From Balamuthia mandrillaris (Eukaryota; Discosea; Longamoebia; Balamuthiidae): DNA of 42,500 bases. This document shows positions 30,493 through 41,330 of the stretch, in pieces. Positions within the stretch are counted from its first letter, which is position 1. Each line of letters starts with the position of its first letter. The notes under the pieces were generated by a model. The model was not told the origin of the DNA and did no database searches. It worked only from the letters and a program-made list of their open reading frames with translations. The translations under genes and the position numbers were made by a program. The stretch lies in contig JAVKOQ010000309.1 of assembly GCA_031835245.1 (NCBI GenBank), positions 1 through 42,500 on the forward strand, read 5' to 3'.

Positions 30493-32271
30493 AGCAAGCC
30501 TACCCGTTTTATCCCAAGACCCACTGGCAATCCACCGAGCAGAGCAATGCAACGAGCGGATGCGGTCAGTGTGCTGCGTTGCCTCGACTTGGCCTTTCTC
30601 TCGAAGTATGTAGTGGGATAGACTGCTTCAGGCAAGCAGTGCGATGAGAGACGTTGAAGAAAGCAGAGTGAGGGAATAGGCGAGGGTATACCTTTCCGAT
30701 GCTTGTTCCTCAAGATTCCAAATGCGGATAGTGCAGTCTCTGCTTCCGCTCACAAGTTTTGTGTCGTCGAACTGAAGTTCTCTAACAGAGCCTGTGTGCT
30801 CGGCCTGGCTATAGCGTAGCCTAGCGTTATCCCAAACGGTAAGGTTGCCAATCTGAATGTGGCCCCCTGAAATGATTTCACGTTAACGAAGCGCATCATG
30901 ACATTCTCTGCCAGTGGTTGAACGTTACCTCCAACAACAATTCTATCCGCACTAGATGATACTTGTAAACACCAAATAGGATTGTTGAACGCACGGAAGC
31001 GGCGTACAGGGCGAAGTGTTCTTTGGTCATACTCCAAGACAATGCCGTTCTGCAAGCCAACAACCAATCGGTCACCCTGCAAGTGGAAGCAGCGACTCAG
31101 TCTCACTTGAACCTGTCGATTACATTGGTGCGTTTCCAAGTCCCAAAAGGCAATTGTCTCCTCGCATCCGCTGACCAGCTGGTTGCCTTCCACTGCCAAA
31201 GGCAAACAGAAGTTAACAGAGGCAATGGAAGAGAAGGGGGAAATAAGAGAAGTTTCTACCTTGAATGGTCCAGACTCCCTCTAGGCCTTGATGGATGTCA
31301 TTGGGCATGGTTTGCAGCAACGTCACGCCATTTCTCTCCTTGCTCGAGGAATCCGAGCGCAGCTGTGCCAATGATAATGAATAAATATTGATGGCTTTGT
31401 CGCTGGAGCAAGTGGCAAGCTTGGTATCGCTATCAAAAAAGCGAACGCAGCGAACCAACCCGCTGTGAGCTTGAAAGGAGGATAGGAGAGAGCTCCGTGA
31501 AGCAGGCTCGCTTTCTTTACGTGACTGCAAATCCCAGAGACTGACATGGCCCACCTCATTTCCTCCTACAGGAGGCTCGCTCAGTATGCCCAAGAAGAGA
31601 AAGAAGATACGAGAAAGAGAGAGAGAGAGAGAGAGGAGAGAGAAAGAGAGAGAGAGAGAGAGAAGAGAGAAGAGACTTGTCAGTCGTACCTGCCACAATG
31701 GCGGTTTCTTCTGAAGCTAAACGCACGCAACGAATGCTGTGGTCGAGGGGATCCGCAAAGGTACGCAAGGCGCAGCTGCCCTTGCGCCAATGATCCGCAA
31801 GCTTGCAATAACGTTGAAAGGTTCTTTTCCAGCCAACAGCAGGCGTGCGCGTTGGTACAGAGCCCATCCACATGGCAGCAGGGTACTTCTCTTGGAACAA
31901 TCTGTTTGTGCATTCCATGGGGCAACGAAGTGAAAAAGGATTGATGGACAAGATTAGTTCGGGTTTTGCAGTCCAGGCGTTGAGTTTTTTCCGACTTGCC
32001 TCTTCCATAGGGCTTGCTCTTGCGTGAAGTCATGCCAGTGGTGGTTCAACAAGGACATGGCACACACATCCGGAGCGGCGTGAAGAAAGGAGAGGACGTG
32101 CAAGGTCAGCTCGTCCGGCAGCAGCTGGAAGCGGCCCAAGGCAGAGGGCGGCTGCGGCGCTGCCCCTTTTCGGCGTTGTTGTTGTTGTTGTTGCTCAAGG
32201 CTCAGCTTCGCAAAGGTTGCGCACAGTGACCCTTCTTCTTTGGGAGGGGAGGAGGAGGCCGACAGCTTCAT
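30369..32271 (-). CDS. F-box/WD40-repeat protein
   Basis: Minus-strand exons in transcript order 32271-31996, 31885-31690, 31565-31260, 31192-30929, 30866-30692, 30622-30504 and 30406-30369 give 457 residues with all phases matching. After a Ser/Gln-rich N-terminus (a QQQQQQ run), residues about 47-90 form the F-box (LLPDELTLHVLSFLHAAPDV) with the LWK motif, then WKRTFQRYC. WD40 blades follow: SIRCVRLASEETAIVA..VSLWDLQ, CVRFFDSDTKLATCSSDKAI, QLVSGCEETIAFWDLE, LQVSSSADRIVVGG, HIQIGNLTVWDN, TKLVSGSRDCTIRIWNLEEQ and RWIASGSWDKTVKVWDFAEE, about seven in all. Such proteins are SCF substrate receptors that bind phosphodegrons through the propeller. Introns are 62-124 bp; one carries a GA run. The start is the ATG directly before the Ser-rich N-terminus; an upstream ATG reads through a lysine run. 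Confidence 0.9.
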
Positions 32272-32330
32272 TGTTGTTTCTGCTTTCTTCTTCTTCTTCG
32301 AATTTTTTATAAGAAAATAGATGCACAGCA

Positions 32331-32585
32331 TGAGCGTCGAACCGACGGATAATTTCCTTCCTTGAAATAGTTGTCATCACTCGGAGTCGAACCGACAATC
32401 CTCCTTAAAAATAGAAATTGCAAATGTGAGAGTCGAACCGAAGGAAATAAACAAAAAATATATCTGTCATCACTTGGAGTCGAACCGTAACAATTTTGAT
32501 ATAATTTTTTCCTTCAACGGTGAGAGTCGAACCGAAGGCAAAAAATATATCTGTCATCACTTGGAGTCGAACCGAAGGAATTGAA
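32331..32585 (-). repeat. Tandem array of six tRNA-type B-box sequences
   Basis: Six copies of GTCGAACCG (tcgaaccg starting at 32337, 32387, 32433, 32480, 32527 and 32567) recur every 40-50 bp. On the minus strand each reads CGGTTCGACTC or similar, and three match the Pol III B-box consensus GGTTCGANTCC exactly. The array alternates two unit types: one has TGTCATCACT(T/C)GGAGTCGAACCG (copies 2, 4, 6) and the other has TGAG-GTCGAACCG-like flanks (copies 1, 3, 5), so the basic period is about 93 bp. No A-box, acceptor or T-stem pairing accompanies them. The array occupies the 361-bp gap between the divergent F-box/WD40 and LZIC start codons. Confidence 0.85.
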
Positions 32586-32632
32586 CAAAAAAAATAAAAG
32601 AAAGTGAAGAAAAAGAAAGAAAATAAAAATAT

Positions 32633-33672
<1,040 letters not shown>

Positions 33673-33964
33673 AAAACAAGGAAAGCAACATTTTACTTGT
33701 TTTTGTGCTTCCGTTACTTCCCTGTCAACCAGTTGTTGGAATTCGTTCCTGTACTTTTTGTTCAAAAACAGCAGGCTCTTTGTTTGCTTCTCGTCTCTCC
33801 CTTGCCATCAGCCTTCTCTCGTGCTTCTCTCTTCTCTCTTCTCTCTCTTCTCTCTCACTTCTCTCGCATTACTGATAGTTACAAGCATAAATCTTTAGGA
33901 AAAAAACAAAGAATGTCTGATAAAGAGAGAGAGAAAGGCTGACTGGTGCTCATCTCCATGTCTG
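33673..33964. other. Convergent gap LZIC / LIM gene
   Basis: 292 bp of T-rich then CTCTCTTC-rich DNA between two 3' ends. Short ORFs here have no domain content. Confidence 0.4.
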
Positions 33965-35624
33965 TTATTGTCGATATCCTCTGCGGGCACAATCCTTTGC
34001 ACAAAACGAAGCCGTCAGAACAGAGAGAGAGAGAGAGAGAGAGAAGAGAGGAGAGAGCTACCACGCAGTAGGGCTGGCCTTGATGAGCAAAGAACTTGCC
34101 GGCATGCTTGGCGGTGGGTCCCTTTTGTTTTTTGTTTGAAATGCATTGTTTGTAGTTCGTAAGTCTTTGTTGTTGAAGAGGAAGAAGAATAATAGCAGAG
34201 CGAGGAAACCGTACGAGAAGAGCCGAGTTACAAGTCATGCAGGTAAAGCAGTCCTGATGCCAATTACGATCCGCAGCACGGACCACTGTTCCGCCAACAT
34301 ATTGCCCACATCGCCCGCAACCATCTCCTCCTCCTCCTCCTCCTCCTCCGGAAGCTAAAGAGTTTGACGGAAGAGAGGAGGAAGATGAAGATGGAGTGTA
34401 GCCATAGGGTCGGAGCGGAGGTCTCTGTTGTTGTTGAGATTGCTGTTGCTGCCTTTCGCTACGGATGCGTTCCATCTCTCGTTCTCTCTCTTTCCTGGCG
34501 AGTTCGGCGCTGTCGAGTTGTTGGAGGGACTGGCGAGCGCGTTGCTTCTGCTGCTCGATCCAGCGGCGACGCTCTTCCACGTCGCTCAGCTCCATTTGTT
34601 GGATCCTCTGCCGTTGCTCCTCCGTTTTGGCCTTTCTCCTTTGCAGCAGCTCCTCCGCGGTGACTTGTCTTCTTGCTGTGGATGGAGACAATGATAATGA
34701 AGAAGAAGAAGTGGAAGAATAAGCAAGAGGAACCGAAGGCAAAGAAGAATAAGAAGAGGAAGGAGAAACCGGAACAGGAGTGTAAGTATAGTTATAGTTG
34801 GCGTCAGAGGTTTGATAGGCGGAAGGCAGCGACGCAGAAGAAGAAACAGCAACATTCGACGAAGAATACGCAGTGGTGGTTGGCAAAGAGGAGGAGGAGG
34901 AAGAAGAAGAGTACGAGGCAATAGTAGAAGAGGAGTTGAAAGGAGAAGAATAAGCAGAAGAAGAAGGAGAAGAGTAGGACGGAAGCGAAGCAGAAGACGA
35001 CGGCGAATGAAACTCTTCGACAACAGCAGGAGGAGGAGCAGAGAAGGAGGACGACAGAGGACGTTGGGGTGAGTACGTCGTCGAGGCCGGTCGAGAAGAA
35101 GCAGAAACCGGTGGAGCTGAATAAGTCGTTGAGCCCGGTCTCGATGAAGAATAAGAAGTCGTCGTTGCTGAAACCGGTGGAGCTGAATAAGCCGTTGAGC
35201 CCGGTCTCGATGAAGAATAAGAAGATGTAGTAGTCACAGAGGTTATGCTCATTGAAACTGGACGAGTAGAAGAAGAAGATGCTGCCGACGGTTGAATCGG
35301 TGGAGAAGCATAATCCGATGAATAAGGCGAAGCTGACGCCGAAGCAGAAATCGGCTCTGGAGCTGCTATAGAAAACGAGGAGGCCGAAATAGGGGAAGCC
35401 AGTTCGGCAAGACCGATCGTAACGGGAGCAAGAACGATGGCTTGCGGCGCTGCTGTTGTCGTTGCCTCCGCAAAGTTGGACAACGACGATTGATTACTAT
35501 TACTATAGTCATTGCTATAATAGTTGCTGTCATATGTGGACGAGGCTGTTGGCTCGTCGTCCAGGGAAGTGCTCACGCTCTCCAGCTCATTCAACAAAGC
35601 CGCCAGCTCGTCCTCCTCCGCCAT
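33965..35624 (-). CDS. Paxillin-like LD-motif protein with a single LIM domain
   Basis: Minus-strand exons 35624-34215, 34121-34062 and 33994-33965 give 499 residues in phase. The ATG at 35624 is preferred because the protein then opens with an LD-like motif (DELAALLNELESVSTSL), as paxillin does; the in-frame ATG at 35675 reads through GA repeats. Residues about 60-300 are Ser/Tyr/Pro-rich and disordered with a 22-residue tandem duplication. Then comes a charged coiled coil (AEELLQRRKAKTEEQRQRI). The last 65 residues are one LIM domain: CGRCG, WHQDCFTCMTC and GQPYCVDC, i.e. C-x2-C-x17-H-x2-C-x2-C-x2-C-x23-C-x2-C, ending RRGYRQ. LIM/LD proteins are adaptors at adhesion sites and actin. Paxillin has four LIMs, so this is a reduced form. 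The final intron has a GA run. Confidence 0.85.
35105..35229 (-). repeat. 66-bp tandem duplication inside the LIM gene
   Basis: Two nearly identical units begin with AAACCGGTGGAGCTGAATAA at 35105 and 35171, a period of 66 bp (22 codons), encoding repeated SAPPVSATTTSYSSSRPGST blocks. The second copy is nearly full length. High DNA identity suggests recent duplication. Confidence 0.85.
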
Positions 35625-35763
35625 TTCTCTCTCTCTCTCTCCTTCCCTGTTCTGTTGCTCTTCTTCGTTGCTCAATTGCTTAAATTACATTTTTTGTTTA
35701 ATTTTTTCATTTTCGTTGCCTGCTATAGCAGCGTTACAGAAAGGAGAAGCTTTTTCGCTCAAC
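35625..35763. other. Short gap between LRR gene end and LIM gene start
   Basis: Only 139 bp separate the stop of the Clu/LRR gene and the LIM gene ATG on the same strand, including a (GA)n/(CT)n run at 35626-35642. The LIM promoter must be very compact or lie inside the upstream gene's 3' end. Confidence 0.4.
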
Positions 35764-38700
35764 TCAGCGATACACACGCAAGCGAGGAGCATGGTCTTTG
35801 GCTTTTCCAACCAAATGTTGGGTCGTTCGTATACACAAGCTGTTGTTTTTTCGTTTTGGTGAACAAAAAAATAAAACCGAGAGAGAGAAGAGAAGAGAAA
35901 CAAACCTGATGTTTAAAGAACGTAAACCGGGAAGCTTTCGAATGACCTCCCACACGCCCGCGTCCGTGACCTTCCTGCAGGAACACAGGTTCAACCGCTC
36001 CAAAGAGCTCAAATGGGCAGCGATGGTCCTCAATGCCACATCCGTGATGTCACACCAGCTCAAATCCAAATGTCTTAACTCCTTCAAACTCTCCACCAAC
36101 TGACAGACGGCCGCATCGCTTATGCCTGAGCAGAAGCCCAAGTCTAGGTGTTGCAGCTGGGCGCAGCGCTTCAGACTCGCGACGGAGGAGTCGTCTATCC
36201 GTTCGTTGGCGCTCAAGTCTAATTCTTTGAGAAGAGGCAAAGCCGAAGCCACTTCTTCAAAAACGTTCGTCTTCTTTTTCTTCTGTGCTTGTTCTGCTTC
36301 TTCTTCCGTTTCGTCTTCTTCATACACATCCGCTCCGATGTCGCATTCTTTGAGCTCCAAGGAAGTGAGAGAGGAGCAAGAACGGGTGACGGCGCGAATG
36401 GCACGATCGGTTATGCGAGTGCATTCGCTCAAACGAAGCTTTTGGAGAGAGGAGCAGCGACGAGCGATCGCCTCAATGCCTGCATCGGTGATGAGGTCGT
36501 TGCGTCGGAGCTTCAGAACGAGGAGGTGGCGATGAACGGACTCGGAGAGGCCGATAAGAGACTGGTCGGTCACTTTGGAACAGAGACTGAGGTCCACTTT
36601 GCGAAGTTTGATGGAAGATGATGCTGAAGAGGAGGAAGGAGGAAAAGAGGAAGGAGGAGAAGAGGAAATGAGAGCGAGAAGACCGACGTCGCCCACGCTG
36701 GTGCCGCGGAGATTGAGTTCTTTGAGCTTGGTAAAGTTGTTGGCACTTATAGTTGTTAGAACGTTGTCGTCCATTCCGTTTATGCACAATCTTTGTTTTG
36801 TGAAAAAGAAGATAGATTGTCCAATCAGAAGGGGAAGGGGGAGGGGAAGAAGAAGAAGAAGAAGAACAAGAACAACAAGAACAACAAGAACAAGAACAAG
36901 AAGAAGAACAAGAACAAAAACAACCACCAGAAGTTGAGCAGAATGTGCAGAAGTACAAGGGGAAGGAAGTCAACGTACGACACTTTAAGACTTTCGAGAT
37001 TCGTACAAAGGGTAGCCAACCGATTCATGGACTGAAACGTGATCTTCTTACAAGCATTAATGTTCAGCTTTGCCAACGTCTTATGGCAAGCTTCCACAAT
37101 AGCCACTAAGGCTCTGTCCGTTATAGCACACCAGCTCAGATTCAGTTCCTTCAAGTTGAGACAATGCCCCGCGATGGCCACCAAACTCTCATCCGTAATC
37201 CTCTTGCAAAGCTGCAAGTCTAGGCTCTCCAAGTAAACGCAGTTCTTGGCTAGTTTTAACACCGACTCGTCCGTAATGAGCTCCCTATTATAGCCTAAGT
37301 TGACGCGACGCAGGCTCAACGGTGCATAGTTGATGACACAGGCCACTGCCTCGTCCGTGATCTTCTTGCAGTGCTTGAGGTTGATCTCCTGCAGAGCGGC
37401 GCAGTTGCGCCCCACCGCGGATATAGAGAGCGAAGTCAGCTTGGAGCATTCCTCAAGCTCCAATACGGTCAGATTGGGGCAACATTTGGCCACACGTGCG
37501 ATACTATCATTGGTGATCCTCTCGCAGCCGTTCAAGATGAGAACTTGAAGATGAGGTCCACAGTTCTCAGCGATGCAGGATATGGACAGGTCCGTGATGA
37601 GACGGCAATTGGAGAGCTCAAGGTGTCTTAGCCGGAGGCAGTGCTGCGAGAGCTCGATGACTGCTGCATCAGTAATTTGCTGTTCAGCATTTCTATCTTT
37701 GCCATCTAGACAAAGTTCTTGCAGCCCCGTGCAATGCTTATATGATATAAGTTTAGAACAATCAGCACAAACAAGAACAAAAAAACTAAAGGAGAAGGAG
37801 AAGGAGAAGGAGAAGGAGAAGGAGAAGGAGAAGGAGAAGGAGAAGGAGAAGGAGAAGGAGAAAGAGAAGAAGAAGGAGAAGAAGAGGAGAAGAACAAGAA
37901 GAGAGAAGGAGAAGAAGAGAAGCAGAAGAAGGAGAAGAAGAAGAAGAAGAACAAGAACAAGGACAAGAAAGAGGAGAGGGAGGAGAGAGGGAGGGGGGGA
38001 GGAGGGGGAGGAGGGAAGGAGGGGGGAGGAGGGAGAGGGGAGGAGGAGGAGGAAGGAGGAGGAGGGAGGAGGAGCAGGAAGAAGAACAAGGAGAAGGAGA
38101 AGGAGAAAGAGAAGGAGAAGGAGAGGAGGAGGAGGAGGAGGAGGAGGAGTAGAAGAAACAACGCACAGCAGCAATTTTACGAATGGCGATGTCAGTAATG
38201 AGCTTACAGCCCTGCAAATTCAAATGAGTCAACTGGGGACACATCTTCGCCAACTTTATCAGCGTGTCGTTCGTAAACTGAGAGCCTCCTTTGATGCTTA
38301 GCTGCGTCAGCCTCGGGCAATGTTCCGCCAAAGCCTTCAAACTGGCGTTCGTCAGACGGAAGCAACCGTTGAGATGAACGATAGAAAGTTTGGGACATCT
38401 GTTTGCGAGAACGGTGATGCCAATGTCCGTGATTTGAGGACAGCTACTAAAGTTCACCTCTCGTAAGTTGGTGCAGTGGAGTGAGATAGAGTCTGCGTTC
38501 TCGTCGTTGACGTCTACAATAGCCTTGTCCGTCAGTCGGCGACAAAACATGACGTCCAGTTTTTGTAGGTTGGTGTTGATGTGGCGCGCCATGGAGGCGA
38601 GCACCTGGTTGGTGATGGACTGCTCGCAGCCAGAGAGCTCCAGGCTTTGTAGCTGGGTGCAGCGCTCCCCGATGGAGATTAGAGAGCGACCGGTCATGCG

Positions 38701-41066
38701 CTCCACAGCGGCCAGGTTCAGGCGCAGAAGGCGAGGGCAGCTTTTGGCAACTTCGAGCATGGCTTCGTCTTTGATTTCTCCGCAGTTGTTCAACTAAGAA
38801 AGAGAGCGTAAGAGAAAGGAAGGAAGAAAAGAGAACAAGAGGGCAAAAAAGCAATACCGAAAAGTTTTCGAGGTTGGGGTTCCGTTGCACGAACTCAAAG
38901 ACAACACTTTCGTTCACTTGCTCGCATTCATCCAAACAAAGCCGTCGAAGATTAGAGCAGCAACGGGCAATATGCAACAACGTTGATACTTGCAAATGTG
39001 AACACCACTTAACTCAAGACTGCGAATGCTGTCACCGAATTTGGAGGCGATAGCCTTCAATGCAGTGTCTCTTATTCCGATGCTCAGTCTCTGTGCTTTC
39101 AGCTTATCTGGCAGTCCCAACTATCAAAAACGTTCAAATGGCGAATTTAGTTCAGAGAAAAGAGAAAAGCTAAAGGAGAAACAGCAAAGAGAGAGAGAGA
39201 GCAACATACTTTGCAACTTTCAACAACAGAAGCAATATCATAGTCCGAAAGCTCCAACAACCATTCCAAAGGAAGCAACTGCGTATAATACGAAGAAGGG
39301 CTAGCCTCCAACGCCTTTCTGTACTTGGCACCAGCTGCTGAGTGCAGCTCTTGTGTGCTGGTGTGCACTTGGCTGAGGAGCAGTTCGCCCCATTGAAAAT
39401 AGGCTTTGTGCAAAGTTGGTGCGAGCAAAACGGCTGAGGAATAGCATTCTACCGCTAATTCGAAGACTTGGTCTTGTGTCTTTTTGTGCTTTGTGTCTAT
39501 GGTCCGCTTCTATTGTAGTTTGTGGTTTCTTAAGTTTTGGTGCACAAGAGAGAAATGAAAAAGAAAGAAGGAGAAGGAAAGTTAACCAATAAAGTGTTGC
39601 CAAGTTTGAAGAGACGGGGTGCACTGCGGGCATCTTGATACTTGCCAATGGCAAACGTAAAGTATTTACATGCCTGTTCTCCTGTCTTCTTTAGACCTTG
39701 TTGATATAATGCGTCGCCATAACTATGTAGCATTTGGTTAACAAAGCGAAACAAAGCCGCAGCAAAAAGAAGAAGAGAAGAAAAACAACTAAGTATGAAA
39801 CGAAGAAATAACAACATAAGACAACAGCAACAAGATTGATGTACCTGACAAGAGTAGATTCGGAATCCGGAGAAGAGCGCAGAGCATCCTCATACTTCCC
39901 ACGGGCAAGCCTAAAAAGACGGTCAGAGCCGATGAAGCTGCGCGACCGCTCCATGGCTTGACTGTGCAGTAACATGGCCTCTGCATGGGCGATGATGTTC
40001 ATGTGCTTGACACGAGGTTGAATGGTTTTCACGTCGAGCGGCACAAGCCTGAAGTTGGGATCTTCCACTAACTCTTGTAACGTTTGTTTGTGGAACTGAA
40101 CTCCTACACTCTTTTCAATGCGAGTGAAGATGTTCACTAAATCTATCCCGGACTTTCGAAGGTCATATGTTTCTTCCATCTCTTGCTCGCTTTTTAAAAA
40201 AGAAAAACGAACGTAAGACGAGGACAGACAGAAGAATAGTAGGGAATAAAGAGTAAGTAAGAGGAGGTCACCTGAGGCCGTGTGGATAAAGACGGTTGAG
40301 TTTTTCTTTTATCCGTTTCTTCCAAAACAAGGAAGAGGCGTTTTCCATGGTTTTAGCAAACACAACATTCAAACAATCGATAATAACTTCATAGTAGGCT
40401 CCATCAGCTAACGTTCCCAATTCTCTTGTCTTGTCTCTGTTTTTTTTTTTAATATTTTTAGCGTCAGTCACCCTATGAAGAAAGCGACAAAGAAAACGTA
40501 AGCAGAAGGAGGGAGAGAGGACTCACCTCATTTTCTTGCGAAGGTCATTCTTCAAGACCCTTGCTATCATTCCTTCCAAAAGAATCCTCCGAATGAGTGC
40601 TTCCGAGACGTGCGACCGAACAAGCCCCATGAACCGAACATTAATACCGAAGCTGTGAAACTTTGGCCCCAACTGAAAGTTGTTTGCTGCTCCTCTGACT
40701 CTCCACTCTGGCAACTTCTCCAACCAAGCAGCGAACTGAGGAATGACTTCGCGGAAGAGACGTTCGGTGGCTTCTCTGAGCTCAGCATCGTGCGTGGCGT
40801 GGTCGTGAAACCCAAAGTTGCTTTGAGCATCGGAGGAGAGAGGGACAGGATTCTTTCGGACGTGTTCCGGTCGAAGTTGTCTATACAAGTTGCAGCCTAA
40901 TGTTCTTCTTTGCTTTGGAATGTATTCGGGAGGGAATAGCCTTCATAGCATAGGATTCAGATGAGTAGTTATACTAAGTGGAAGGGAAAAAAAAAAGGAG
41001 AAAAACGAACCGAGCAAAATCCAAAAGATACATTCGTCCGTCTAACCCAATGTGACCTTCAGAGAG

Positions 41067-41115
<49 letters not shown>

Positions 41116-41299
41116 GGGGAAAGCGGTGAGAGGAAGAGACATGAGATGCACGAGAAGGAAGAGATACCTTCTATATCAACAGGACCATAGAGTTTTACTT
41201 GCTCTGCCATAAAGCCTGTCATGTGTCCTTTTAAGTTCAGTTTTCTAGCGATCTGTATTGCATATTTTTAGTACGACTTTCTCTTCCGTTATTTTAGAA

Positions 41300-41330
<31 letters not shown>

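Noticed and set aside
32331-32585. Reading the six GTCGAACCG copies as six tRNA genes or a CRISPR array
   Set aside because: No acceptor, D-arm or anticodon stems, T-stems do not pair, and repeats are too short with variable flanks in a eukaryotic setting. Only the B-box is shared.
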